Shown in pieces: positions 38,400-50,275 of a stretch of DNA of 64,000 nt. A program made the position numbers and the translations under genes. A model generated the notes under the pieces. The model saw nothing but the letters and a program-made list of their open reading frames with translations, ran no database searches and was not told the origin of the DNA. Source of the stretch: Diphasiastrum complanatum (taxonomy: Eukaryota > Streptophyta > Lycopodiopsida > Lycopodiales > Lycopodiaceae); the NCBI GenBank assembly GCA_029204225.1, contig CM055092.1:88261666-88325665 (forward strand), in the 5' to 3' direction. The stretch's first letter is position 1, and every line of letters starts with the position of its first letter.

Positions 38400-38775
38400 G
38401 ATTTAGGTTTTAGGTTTACCCCTCAGCCATATGTGACCTAACCCTAAAGTCAATATCCTAAAATAGGTCAAAAACCCTACAATTGACCTCATGTCCTCGA
38501 GATCCATCAACAAGGCAAAAATTGCTAAAAAAAAGTCCTACTCTACAATGCTTATGTACATTTTGTACTCACTTGTAAAGATGCCATAAGACCTCGTGTG
38601 ATGATTTCACATTAGTGGACACAGGGCTAAGCATCTAGACATGTGGCATGTGCCACATCACCACTTATTAGTGGAATTGCGTCAACCTAGACAAGTTAGA
38701 ATTGTGAAAGTTCAATACTCCTCACAATCTAGCTAGATGATAACACAACTTTACTAATTAAGCCAAGGGCTGATC
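38400..38775 (-). repeat. probable copia 3' LTR part
   Basis: In minus sense it follows the RNase H end across a purine-rich GATTGTGAGGAG tract, and the adjoining bases match those at 60190-60240 of the right-edge copia (AGTTAGAATTGTGAA shared). Its far end is not defined. Confidence 0.45.
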
Positions 38776-39257
38776 TAAGCTTTAAAAATGCAGCCTCTTG
38801 AAGAGGTTTTTTTCAATATCTCAACAATGCATTCTTCACTTGGAACATCCTTAGCTTGGACCATCTCCCTTACAAAATGGTGAGCAGCTTGTATGTGTTT
38901 GCTCCTTGCATGGTAGATTGGATTGGATTCTAGGTGTTGGGTCGAGATGTTATCATTGTAGATGAGTGGAATGACACCTAATTTGTTCACTTTGAGCTCC
39001 TCAAGCAACCTCTTGATCCATAACATCTCCTTGGTTGAGAACCTTGTACTCAGCCTCGGAAGATGAAAGAGATATCGTCTCTTGCTTTTTTGATAGCCAA
39101 GAAACTACACCTTCTCCAATGAAAGTTACAAAGACACTTGTTGAATTTCTATCCTTCTTGTCCCCTACAAAATTTGAATCACTAAAAGCATGCAAGTTGA
39201 TGAAGTCACCTCTATAAAGGATCCCAAAATCTAGTGTGCCCGAGATGTATCTCAATA
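38776..39257 (-). pseudogene. copia RNase H remnant
   Basis: Minus strand: MRYISGTLDFGILYRGD, then HAFSDSNFVGDKKDR, SLSSSEAEYKVL, a frame change near 39010, then MLWIKRLLEELKV, YNDNISTQHLES and ARSKHIQAAHHFVREMV. These are the main RNase H motifs in order. It is close to the 60.25-61.1 kb copy. Everything upstream of about 39257 is unrelated sequence, so the element is truncated there. Confidence 0.8.
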
Positions 39258-42200
39258 TCCTTTGGAGCAGAACAGTGTAATCTCAAGCTGCTGCTCCCTG
39301 TGGCCTCTCCATAATGAAGGGTTTTGTATCTCTCTCCCTCAACTACCTCACTCATCACACCAACTAGTAAAAAACGTGTGTTCTCCAACAAAAATCTGTC
39401 ATGAGCTCTCTCAGCAAACCTCTCTCCCTTTCAGCCATGAGCCTCTTGTTCATTCCATAAGACCATGAGCAGAGAGCGTGCCAATCCACTAGACAACAGA
39501 GTAGTAAAAGAGCAGGAGCGATGAGCCGAAGGAAGGAAGAAGAATAAGTGAAGGAGAAGAGAGAAGGGGGGGGGGGGGGGGGGGGGGGGGGTTTCCTTTT
39601 AGCTAACTCATGCAAAGTGTTCCATTTTCCAACAAGTGCATGGCCTTAGGGGAAGGCCTCGATGTTTCACTCAACTGGACCAAGTGAAGACTAGAGCAAA
39701 TTCTAGAACCGAGCTAGGCCACCCCTGAATCATACTGAGGTATGGGCCTTTTCCCATTTTAATTGATTAAATCGTCATCTCCTTTAAGTGAATGGTTTTT
39801 ATGATCTTAGATCATGTGATGTTACACTTGTTAACATTGTTTGATGACATGCATGGAAGATGTTTGATTGCATAGCCTTAAAATGCACTAATTTTCACCA
39901 TGATGAATTCTATTACCATTTGGAATTTTTTTTTTATCACAGGTCGGTATGCATAGAGCTTGAGTATTTTACTACTCACCGTCTACATTTCTAATGATTT
40001 GACATACCATAGATGGATAAGGCTGTTGCTAGTTGAGGGTTAAAACTTTCGTATTGACATGTATTTCAAGTAGCATATGGTAATGGGCGTGTTCAAGTTT
40101 TATACGGGGGCCTTGACTGCTTGATAGATAAGAAAGGAATCATTAAGAGTGAAACCCAATATATGTGTGCTATCCATTATTTAAGAGTGTGTGGCTATCT
40201 TTTATGATAACACCATATCACCGCTGACCTTCTTAAAATATAGAGGTGGCTTTTATACTCAGTGAGGGTGAAAGATACCTCCCGAGCTAGGAACGAATCA
40301 TGGCAATTTGTCGTCACATCATCTAGAACACTCCACCCAGGCCATCCATTGAAACATATGGACCTTGGGAGGTGAACACTCAAACACCTAGCAAACAAGG
40401 TGCATTGGTCCCTTGAGCACTATATTGAGAAAAATTGAGGATGTATTCTCAACTATGCATTATTAAGTGAATTTAGCCTCTAAATTGTTGGGAACTCCAT
40501 AGACCGAGACGTGTCCTAGACCTACATTTGTCACTATGACTTAATAAGACTGCATGTCAGGATGAGACGAAGACCTATTGCGTTGGTATTTGAAAGCTAT
40601 AAACATGAAAAGAAACCATTTATGAGGCAAACTTAGTAACATGCATGGATTTTCCAGACGATTGCGCTTGATAATGGCATGTCTCGAGCAAGGCCTCAAA
40701 ATCGTGACCTTGCTAGCAACACCTATTAATGCAAGCTAAGTGTTTTACACGAGAACATAAAAAAGGCGCCAAGGGTATCATAGGTATGAAAGATCTATTA
40801 ACCGATATTAAAGTGAAGTCTACATGAACCAAATTTGACTTAGACTTCTTAGATGCAATTATGAATGAAACCAGAAGACAAGGTGAATCCATAAATAATG
40901 GAAAAAAGCTTTTCAAGTGAATGAATCGATCGACCTTAAAGCCGAGTCATAGAAAATAATTGTTGATTACAAAGAAGACACACCACATACAATTTTGATT
41001 CCACAAGGATCTTGCTAGTTACCTAGCACCTCACTCGCTAAATAGACCCTCGAAGAGCACAAACTAGATAGTAATCCTTGGACTCAACCGCTCCGAGTTG
41101 AACAGACTATGATAGAACTCCCCTATAACATGCCTTTGGTAATGAGAATATTCTTATTGCAGAAGGAATCTTTAAGAAGTTCAGACATGAGAGTATCGTA
41201 GTAACACTTTGACTATAGGACACATCTACAGTGTCAAAACAGTATCCGAAGTTGATTGAAAATGCCTCGAGCTTCTTAATGACCCACCAAGTTTTGATCA
41301 TATAGAATCATATGTCAGGGTATGATCCCAACTTCACGAGTATTGAAGAAGTCAACTTTATAGTGACGTGCATATGCAGAGAAATCAAATTCCCAAAGTG
41401 TATTGCAAGCCTATCATCACAAACAATGAACTGATACTGAACATGTAAGTCAAAAATACCCATAGCTAGGCATGTTATATCCGATCTGTATGAGCCCTAC
41501 ATTGTTTACCCATTATGAAATACTATGGCGCACTTGGCCAATATGAGGAGATTTTGCCCTGAGAGTTGTAAGTTGGGGGTCAATAGACATAATTGCTCTA
41601 GACACGACCCTAGGATTCATCACTACTGGAGACCATGCATTAGAATTCAACACAAGTGGTTCTCAGGTACAAGCTATGTTGTACATCCGGATAAATCACC
41701 ACGCATCTGACAAGACTAAGCCAATACTAGGCACTCTCCAAGGACTAGATCAGTACCACATGCATACAACACCTAGCATTTCTTTCCAGACGAAGAAGCC
41801 GAGTAGCGAACTTGAGAGCCATTCATTTCCCAGTGGTCATACCTCTCAGAGCCTAAAAAACTCTCATTGGCCCGGGAGTACAGGGTGATTAGGAAGACCC
41901 TCGGGATTGGAAGTGGCGTTACCCTAATCACTCACGTAAGGGAAGTGCGAGCCCTTCCCCCGTTGGGGATCTTCCGACGGGACCAATCCCTCAACGGAAA
42001 ACCCGTCCAACATGTACCAAGGAAGAGGGCCCAAAAAATTCAAGACAAGTGTCATGGGAGTACAAAGGGGGCATGAAGGGTAAAAGAAAAATGACAAGCA
42101 AGCAAAATGAAAAGCAACATTGAGAGCAAGGCTCCCATTTTCAAAAAAGTGGTTGAATTTTGTATGATAAGAGCCTCATGCTCATTATACGTGCTCATCC

Positions 42201-42783
42201 CCTCTCTCTCTCTTTGATCTCTTTGTGCATTGCTTAGTTTGAGTGCCTCCATCTTTGGCGTGAAAACGTGTTGTGATCTCCTTTGTATGAGTATAACCTA
42301 CAGTGAACCAACATTGTGGATTGAGTAAGAAGCCTACTATGTGTGAGAAACAGGCTGAGTGTGCCATGCGAAAGGAGCAAGTTGTAAGGATTGATACGAG
42401 GAGTTGCTATTTGTGTTTGCTGCATTTTGTGTATGTGTGTGTCACCAAGGTGTGGCCTTCTATCATTTCCATACTTGCTATGTTTACTGCCTTTTGATAC
42501 CATGGGATAGGTTGTTTCGGCTTCGACATAGAGCTGATGAGAGCTCTCTACACATGTACGAATATCCACCAACCTAACTTGGATCCGTGTAGGTATAGCC
42601 ACCACCCGGTATACTGACCTCTTTGTGGATCGTCCCAACCCACTACTAGTGCACCCTCCCGATGATAAACATCGTCATTAGAGGAGCCAATCGAGACCCG
42701 CACGATGAACCTCTAGAGACAGTTGGGGCAAGAACTTAATATACGAGCACGATATCAATAAACCCTCGAACATCTACATCACC
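39258..42783. other. long stretch without recognised genes
   Basis: About 3.5 kb with no domain I can name. A (G)26 tract lies at 39566-39591. Near 42493-42507 the plus strand has CCTTTTGATACCATGG, the complement of a PBS-like TGGTATCAAAAGG, so part of this could be an old minus-strand LTR element whose coding sense is gone. Confidence 0.45.
39566..39591. repeat. poly(G) tract, 26 G
   Basis: An uninterrupted run of 26 G on the plus strand. The proline-rich ORF over it on the minus strand is an artefact. Confidence 0.95.
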
Positions 42784-43403
42784 TTCGGGTTTTTGCGGAA
42801 AAGCCGAAGGTGCCTTTAAACAAGTTTTAAGGTGCCCTCAAAAAGGCGAAGATGTCTTTAGCAGTTCAACTTTCTTGCACTTTTCGAAAAAAGGGAAAGA
42901 ACCGAAGGTGCCCTTAAAACAAGTTTAAGCTGCCCTTAAAAAGTTGGCGAAGGTGTCTTTAACAGTTCAACTCTAAAAAATAGAGGACCTTCTAAAATTT
43001 TCTCTCTCCTCGCATTTTTCGGAAAAATGCGAAAAAAGGTGAAGGTGTTGAAAGAGTTAAATTGTTGAACTGTGAACAAGTTGGCTTCTTCAAAAAATAA
43101 TTGAACGGAAGAAGTCGAATGTAAGTGTCGCAGAACTGCGACACTTAGTGTATTTTTGTAGACTGTTCAAAAATAATGTAAACCTGCAGACTTGTTCTAA
43201 ATGCAAGTTTGTGGAAGTCCTTGAAGATGGCCAAGTCTTCAATGACTTCAAGTTATTAAACTTAACATCTGAACTTAAAATTATGATGGGATTGGTTACC
43301 CTTTGCTGGAGATCAGTCAGAAGTCCATTGTAGATGTCCTTCAAATAAATTGGATGTCTAAGTTATGATTTCAAGGAGGCAATTGTGGGCTTAATTTCCA
43401 ACA
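42784..43403 (-). repeat. truncated 3' LTR
   Basis: 620 bp matching the outer end of the right LTR. Homology stops abruptly at 42784. Confidence 0.8.
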
Positions 43404-43416
43404 ATCCCCCTTAAGG

Positions 43417-43650
43417 TCACGATTGGTGCCTTGGTATCTTCATCAGGTTCAGCATGTTGAAGGACTTCTGCTGCTTGATCTTGGGAAGCGCTTTGGTGAA
43501 GATGTCTGCGGCCATTTCTATTGTGGAGCAGTATTGAAGGATCACTTGCGCTGAGAAAACTTTCTTTCGAATGAAATGATACTGGATTTCTATGTGCTTG
43601 GATTTTCTAGGAAATCTGGGATTCAGTGACAGTGAAATACAGCTCAAGTT
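43417..43650 (-). pseudogene. copia RNase H end
   Basis: KSKHIEIQYHFIRKKVFS, then MAADIFTKALPKIKQ, the usual copia pol C-terminus, ending just before the PPT. Confidence 0.8.
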
Positions 43651-43734
43651 GTCACACAGAATGGTGGTAGCATGTGTAAGTCATGAAGTAATAACCTGAT
43701 CCATACAACTTCTTTGTGAATAGGAAGTGGTGAA

Positions 43735-44282
43735 CTATCTTCTAATATCATGTTCAGCCAGGTAGTTAAACATCTCGTTAGAGATGTATTCGCCGCCACC
43801 ATCAGTTTGGAGTACCTTCACTTTTGTAGACGTTTGTGTCTCAGCCATGGCCTTGAATCTCTTGAAGCATTCAAAGGCTTTAGATTTGTGCTTAATGAAC
43901 ATGACCGTAGACCATCTAGAATAATCATCTATGAAAGTGAGATTGCATCTCCTAAGGACGAAGTTGGCATTGGACCACAAAGATCGCTATGTACAAGATC
44001 CAATACATGCTTTGTTTTGGTGGAATGTGATTTTGGGAACTTGCTTCTAGAGTGCTTCCCATAGATGCATGATTCACATAAGAAAGAGTTCTTATCTAAT
44101 GAAGAAGGGAAATTCAGTCCATCAACTAATTTATTACAATGCATATAAGAAAATGATCTTGTATTCACGTGTCCAAATCGACTATGCCACAGAACAGCAC
44201 TGTCGTTTACATTTTTATTAGAGATACTAGCTAATGCAATAGGTTGTTCTTTCTCCGCATTTCTTCTTGAACATATGACCAA
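43735..44282 (-). pseudogene. copia pre-integrase and integrase core
   Basis: Minus strand: LWHSRFGHVNTRSFSYM, FLCESCIYGKHSRSKFP and LVHSDLCGPMPTSS, a frame change near 43940, then LTFIDDYSRWSTVMF and VLQTDGGGEYISNEM. Two catalytic Asp residues are seen; the Glu-bearing part is deleted. It runs almost directly into the RNase H end, so RT is missing. Confidence 0.8.
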
Positions 44283-44335
44283 TCACCTTTTGAAGAGTGA
44301 GTTCGGGTTGTGTGGAGACCATTACCACAAAGTGT

Positions 44336-44826
44336 TCATACGACTTTGGAAGAGAAGAAGGTCATAATGGCATCATCGTCTTGAATAGAACATCCTACAA
44401 CTGATAACTGATCCAATAAAGACTTGAAGCTGTTGATGTGAGAAGTGATGGTAGTAGAATCAGACATGCTAAGAATAAAGAACTTCCTTCTAAGATGTAA
44501 TCTAGTGGTTACATCATGAGTCTCATAGAGATTTGATAACAAATCTAATGCATCCTTAGAGGTTTTGCATGTGGTAACGTGGGATATTTGGGAGTCGGCC
44601 AGATTGAGTGTGATACATGCTAAGGCCATCTGATCTTTGATTTTCCATGCCTTTGCTTGATCACCATCTTCTGGTATTAGGTCAACACCTTCTACTACAT
44701 CCCAAAGATCTCTATCCATCAACATCATCCGGAGTTTTAACTTTCAGATGTAGAAGGTAGAACCATTGAACTTGTCAATGATTCTAGCCTCGTTGGATGA
44801 TGATGAAGAGCTACCAAGATGAGACA
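44336..44826 (-). pseudogene. copia gag
   Basis: Starts MSHLGSSSSSSNEARIIDKF, with a stop replacing the usual Trp after STFYI, then LRMMLMDRDLWDVVEG, WKIKDQMALACITLNLAD and LYETHDVTTRLHLRRKFF. It matches the gag of the 54-58.8 kb copia in layout, so the two are the same lineage. The zinc knuckle and protease are absent. Confidence 0.78.
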
Positions 44827-44895
44827 TGATAACAGTAATATAAATGGAACAAACTTAATCTCTAGGTTTATTTGAGCTGTGCTCTGATACCAATC

Positions 44896-46424
44896 TGATG
44901 GGGGCAAAGGAGACAGAAGAACACAAACGGAGAAGAGAGAAGGAATATTACGGAACAGCTCTCCCGTTCTAATCAGCTGTTAGATGCAAAAAACAGTCGA
45001 ATAGATAGCTTATGCTAAATGTAATCACAACTATAAGTGTTCTAATTGCCCAACAGGATCTTAAAAATTAATTCATACTCTAAAAAATGAAAGTACAATC
45101 CACCGAAGAGATTAGAAATGATTTGTGTGTGGTATTTTTGAAAATCAAATTCAATGTGAAGTATGGTTTTGAAATAAATGGAAGAGCAGTATGATATCGC
45201 GAGTTCCTCAAACGTCAAAGACAGTCATCATCTGATCAGAAACTGAGGAGTCGTAGATGTCCGTGTTCTGATCAAAGTGAGTAAACAAGCGCAATCAAAC
45301 AGTGATAAAGTGCATTCAATCACAACAAGCATTCATCTACGTTATACATAGATAGAAAAGATGCTGCTATTATATTACAATGAAGCACAATACAAATAGC
45401 AATTACAACTAAAAATTGACGACATAACTAGGAGGCTCAAATAATACGTCTCATGGACGGAGCAACCAATAATCCGTGCTTGGATAATCTATTTATAGAT
45501 TACATCTGTGTATTAATTACATTGAATGTTTGTCACCTAATCAGAAAAGCCATTGTACTTGGAAGTATATGGCTTTTGTGACAAGTGTACATAGTATATA
45601 TACGATCAACAAATCAGGATCGTTGACGCGGACGAGGACGTCGCAAAATCTCTCACTTTGCATTTTACGTGAAGTGATTTTCTCTCACTTCTCAAATTTT
45701 GGGACGTGGCTGGAACGTTCCTCATTCAAAACAGAAAATCTTCGGTATTTTACCTCTCCTTTCGGGTTTTTGCGAATATGCTGAAGGTGCCTTTAAACAA
45801 GTCCTAAGGTGCCCTTAGAAATTTGAAGGTGCTCTCAAAAAGGCGAAGATGTCTTTAGCAGTTCAACTTTCTCACACTTTTCGAAAAAAGCGAAAGAACC
45901 GAAGGTGCCCTTAAAACAAGTTTAAGCTGCCCTTAAAAAGTTGGCAAAGGTGTCTTTAAAAGTTCAACCCTTAAAAATAGAGGATCTTCTGAAATTTTCT
46001 CTCTCTGCGCATTTTTCGAAAAAATGCGAAAAAAGGTGAAGGTGTTGAAAAAGTTAAACTGTTGAACTGTGAACAAGCTGGCTTCTTCAAAAAATAATTG
46101 AACAGAAGAAGTTGAAGGTAAGTGTCGCAGTTTTCGAAAAATGCGAAAAGTGCAAACTGCGACACTTAGTGTATTTCTGCAGATTGTTCAAAAATAATGT
46201 AAATTTGCAAACTTGTTCTAAATGCAAGTTTGTGGAACTCCTTGAAGATGGCCAAGTCTTCAATGACTTCAAGTTATTAAACTTAACATCTGAACTTAAA
46301 AACATGATGAGATTGGTTCCCCTTTGTTGGAGATTAGCCGGAAGTCCATTGTAGACGTTCCTCAAATAAATTGGCTGTCTAAGTTATAATTCCAAGGAGG
46401 CAACTGTGGGCTTAATTTCCAGCA
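44896..46424 (-). repeat. 5' LTR (long form)
   Basis: About 1.53 kb between the PBS and TGCTGGAAATTAAG (minus-sense start). It contains repeated GAAGGTGCCCTTAAA-type units near 45770-45930. Confidence 0.7.
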
Positions 46425-46639
46425 ATTATTGTGAATGTTCTTGAATATTGACTATAAATATTGTGAATACGAAAATCTCGAATCGCATAGTAGGCTGGAC
46501 ATCTGAACAAGAAATGTGATTCGTCCTCAATCTCATGCATAACACACATGCTACAAAGACGGTCCTCGTGGGGTGCCACTTCTGCGATTTTCAATGGCCA
46601 TCTGATGTGAGGAAACCTGAAATTGACGCATCAATTAAG
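46425..46639 (-). pseudogene. LINE (non-LTR) ORF2 C-terminal fragment
   Basis: Minus strand: FQVSSHQMAIE, a frame change, then RLCSMCVMHEIEDESHFLF and RCPAYYAIRDF. The C-X2-C ... H-X4-C layout with an EDE-HFLFRCP core is the terminal zinc motif of many non-LTR retrotransposon ORF2 proteins. Only about 70 codons remain, trapped between a copia LTR on the left and another copia's LTR on the right. Confidence 0.65.
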
Positions 46640-47747
46640 TGATAGATCTATATGCAATCACACACACCTTAGAAAATCAATCACATTGATTTCTGATTCC
46701 TCACACGTGTGAAAGGTACATATTAGAGCTAGCCTAAGGATGGATTGCATGCATCAAGCTTGATGAGATTTTGCATGGAAAACTAAGATTTGAGACTGCA
46801 GATGAATCTCGATAGTTATCAAAGGGATTTTTGGATAAAGTGGAATCTAAAACACATTGATTAGATCCATGCTGGGTAATATACGGACTACATTGCTCAG
46901 ACATGTGTGTGTTAAAAATGTCACTTCCGACTTGATGTACTTGATTAATCTTGAGATAATTGATCTTGATAGGATCTCACACGTGTGGAGCCTGTTCCCC
47001 ACGTGTGAAAGGATGTACATAACTTACTGATATAAAGTTAGATTGACTTTAGTTAGATCTACGCAAGTGTGAAATTGATCTTTGAGTAGAAAAAAGTCAT
47101 TTTGGTCAAACTTTATGTAAATAGATTGCACTTCCATGTGAATGAGTTATTACTCACACATGTGAAGATGTCATTCACACATGTATATAAGATTGTAGAT
47201 GATAAGATAGAGAGATTCCATTAGATCCTATTTTATAGGGAATATTCCTATAATTGTGGAAGACTAGCTTTTTTGTTTCTAGCTAATGAGAATAGTCAAC
47301 TTTGGGAAATGAGCATATATGGCTCCCATTGGTGGATCTGGATGACTAGCCACTCTTCACACGTGTGAAGGCTTGCTGGACAGTACACAACTCGTGGATG
47401 TACTTGATCTATAAAGGGATCAACCAAATCAATGAGAAGTTGATGTGACATTGGCAATTTCTAGTTTTTCTTGTAATTTCCACACTTGTCTTGATATTTT
47501 ATGATTGAAATGCTTTAGTATGCAAATGTACTTCATTCACTCTTTGTTTATAGTCCATATTGGTACTGTCCTCCACATGTGTGAGGCCGCTCTTCATAGT
47601 TTTTAATCATTTGATCCATTACTCTTGCTAAAATCAAAGTGTAATGCATCCAGATCAAGATCTAACACATAGAACTTGATAGATCATTGGATTAAACAAT
47701 GATTGTTTTGTACAATCATAATTGTCTTTTTTTTTTTTGAAATTTGA
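46640..47747 (+). repeat. probable 5' LTR of a copia element
   Basis: Begins TGATAGATCT where LINE coding sense ends. It runs to TTTGACA directly before the PBS TGGTATCAGAGCC (47749). It holds three exact CACACGTGTG palindromes (46702, 46978, 47358) plus variants. An alternative end at 48216 (AGATCTATCA, the exact inverse of the start) is less likely because it would put the PBS inside the LTR. Confidence 0.5.
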
Positions 47748-48341
47748 CATGGTATCAGAGCCAAGTATAAGAGTGATCTAATGATTAATAAATCTTGTGA
47801 AATCATTGACAATGTGTTGTTTTTGAACTTTACTTGAGTGGGCGAGTTCAAGGAGAGAATTACCTTCAATATTTTTGGTCAAGATCGATTTGTGGACTGC
47901 TGATATACTATCCACACGTGTGAAACCATATAGATACCTTCAAATCAACTTCCTTTAGTGTTTTTGGTCTAAAAATGTGCATACTAGTCCAAAATTCAAG
48001 GTTTTTGGTGCATTGTCTAGATCTAGGTTCAATCCATTGAATGCTAATGATCAAATAGAGTTTTGAGTCATTGAAGCAATTCATTTTGAACAATTAGATC
48101 AGATCTATAAGGTTGATTTGTTCAAATCTTGTGTGTGTGTGAAATATCAAGCAAAATTGTACTAGAATCAATTTTTTGAAGAAGTGATTTGCTAGGATAT
48201 TTGAAGTAGATCTATCACACCATCATCCAAGTTGAACTAGGTTGATTGGGCCAAGATTAGAAGCTTATTAGAAAGCAATAAATCTATCTTAGATCACTCA
48301 TTATCAAGAGATCTTTGTGCATCTCATAGGCATTCATTCAT

Positions 48342-49842
48342 AATGTCATCCATGGGTGGATATTTGCTAGAATCTAGTGAGAAACTAACTTCCGCAAACT
48401 ATTCCATCAAGTGAGGATAGAATCACTACTTGTGATCCATGACCTCTTTGATATTGTTTTAGGAGTTGAGGAAGAGCCTCAAGAACACTTCAAGAGTGCT
48501 TATGCTAAGAAACTTTATCTTGCAAAGCGTGAGGGGAAGTGGAGAAAATGGACAAGAGTATGTCCTAAGGATAAAATCTTTGAACAAAGAATTGGGATCT
48601 ATAGGAGAGAAGATCCAAGATAATGAACTAGTACAAGTAATATTGAATGGAGTAGGTGATGAGTTCTCTAATCTAGTTCAATCTTTTGTTATTCAAGACC
48701 AACTTCCATCAATAGATAAGTTGCATAATGTTCTTGTGGCCGAGGAGAGTAGTATTCTACACCTCAAGACAAGAATGAGGTCTATGTCACTACATGGTGG
48801 TGATGAGAAAGCAAACTTCACATCAAAAGGCAAGAAGAAGACTCATCCATTCAAGAAGTACCAAGGCAAGGAGGCCGAGGCCAAGGATGGAGGATCTACC
48901 TCCAAAGGGAAGCAAAAGAACAAAGCCAAGCTTTCGAATGCATTTACACCAAACTCAAGCCAAGAGACATGGTGGATTGATAGTGGGGCTAGCTCCCACA
49001 TGTCATTCAACAAGTATTATTTTTCTACTTTACTTTCTTGTAATGATTCTAAGAAGTCAATCTACACTGCTAGTGATCAAGAATGTAAGATAGATGGCAT
49101 AAGATCTATTCCATTATGCTTAGGATCATCTAAGAGGATAGATCTTGATAATGTTTTGTATGTTCCATCCATTACAAAAAACTGGCTTAGTGTTGGTCAA
49201 CTAATGGACAATGGACTAGATGTACATTTCAAGAATGAAGTATGTTCCATCTTGAAAAGTGATAAGTGCATAGCTAGTGGCATTAAGCAAGGAAGGCTTT
49301 TTAAGTTGGATGCTAATGTGGCCATTGAAATTGTGAATATGATTAGGGAGGAGTTGACTCAAGTGGAGCTTTGGCACAAAAGATTAGGCCATCCTCATCT
49401 TCAATCAATGGAATCCATGGCATCAAAGGAGCTAGCTCTCGGCCTACCAAAATCATTCAAGAAGTGTGGCAAAGTGTGTGAGGCATGTGGCCTTGCAAAG
49501 TCTTTTGTGAAGTTTAAGTCTCTAGTGGAAAAGCAACTTAATTCTTGCATTAAAGTTCTAAAATGTGATAATGGAGGAGAATATATCTCCAACAAGATGA
49601 GAGACTTTTGTGAGATCAATGGCATTAAGAGAGAGCTTACTTGTTCCTACAAACCCCAACAAAATGGGGTGGCTGAGAGGAAAAATAGGAGCCTTTGTGA
49701 ATATGCAAAGTCTTTGAGATTTGATGTATTTATACCCATCTCTTTTTGGGGGGAGGCCATAACTTGTGCCAATTTTTTATGTAATAGGCTTCCTAATAGC
49801 TATTGGTGGGATCTCACCATTTCAAGCTTTGTTTGGCAATAA
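48342..49842 (+). pseudogene. copia gag-protease-integrase
   Basis: Gag start at 48342 with a frame change near 48408 and another near 48540; the long open frame then runs to 49842. It contains LRIKSLNKELGSIGEKIQD, the protease motif WWIDSGASSHMSF and pre-integrase LWHKRLGHPHLQSM. Integrase has VLKCDNGGEYIS (second Asp) and QQNGVAERKNRSL (Glu), but the ~55 residues holding the first Asp (FIDDYSR) are missing between CEACGLAKSF and KSLVEKQL. The gag zinc knuckle is also missing. Both losses keep the frame. The frame breaks near 49795. Confidence 0.82.
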
Positions 49843-50275
49843 GCCCAATGTAAAAGCCTTTAAATTTTTTGGATGTATATGTTATGTTCACATTCCTTTG
49901 GAAACTAGAAGGAAAGAAGATGCAACTTCCTTCAAAGGAATATTTGTAGGCTATAGTGAAAATAGCAAAGGATAAAGGATATTATTTGATCCTATTTCAA
50001 GCAAAGTAAAAGTTAGCAAGGATGTCTTATTTGATGAATCTCAAAATTACAAGACGTCTCCAAATGCATCTAATCCTTTATGTGTTGAAGATCTTGCAAA
50101 ACCCAAGGAGAAGCTTCTTGAAAATGATCTTTTGGAAGATCAAGATCAAGAACCAAAGGGCCGAGAAGATCCACAAGGAGCAAGGTCGAGCCTTCAAGGC
50201 TCACATACTTTGAGAAAGGGAAGCAAAAGGAAGACACAACTCCTTCTACCTCTTACTCTTTTCTAACCACAATGC
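49766..50275 (+). pseudogene. copia integrase C-terminal region and pre-RT linker
   Basis: Continues the integrase in the next frame: PFQALFGNKPNVKAF, then FFGCICYVHIPLETRRKED and FKGIFVGYSENSKG, then a stop, then an acidic linker (SKVKVSKDVLFDES) that changes frame near 50180. It ends with VEPSRLTYFEKGKQ and the SYSFLTT segment, matching the right-edge element up to the chimeric junction. Confidence 0.75.

Larger units (their letters stand above)
36060..38400. other. AT-rich intergenic stretch
   Basis: No recognised gene. It holds a 238-bp tandem duplication and an (AT)n tract, described separately. Confidence 0.5.
42784..46424 (-). mobile_element. Ty1/copia element with unequal LTRs
   Basis: The 3' LTR (42784-43403, truncated) and the 5' LTR (44896-46424) share closely matching sequence from TTCGGGTTTTTGCG to the TGTTGGAAATTAAG end (minus sense). 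The PBS is at 44881-44893 in minus sense (TTGGTATCAGAGC), and the PPT CCTTAAGGGGGA adjoins 43403. The internal part is only about 1.5 kb, with RNase H end, integrase and gag but no RT. The right end abuts a LINE fragment; the left flank is lost with the truncation. Confidence 0.82.
47748..50275 (+). mobile_element. copia element, 5' half, with internal deletions
   Basis: After the PBS and a ~590-bp leader, gag starts near 48342 (MSSMGGYLLESSEKLTS), followed by a truncated gag, protease and integrase. The lineage matches the right-edge copia. It joins a different copia in frame near 50275. No 3' LTR of its own is present. Confidence 0.8.

Noticed and set aside
39364-39615. Minus-strand ORF with a proline run
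   Set aside because: The proline run is the complement of the 26-G tract.
41500-42100. Plus-strand ORFs of 60-70 codons
   Set aside because: No domain and no continuity between frames; left as unrecognised sequence.
47749-47765. Possible tRNA-Met gene fragment (TGGTATCAGAGCC)
   Set aside because: This is a retrotransposon primer-binding site; it is complementary to the tRNA 3' end and there is no tRNA body. The same applies at 16799, 20346 and 44881.
48207-48216. AGATCTATCA, exact inverse of the LTR start at 46640, as the 5' LTR end
   Set aside because: It would place the primer-binding site at 47749 inside the LTR; probably coincidence, though not excluded.
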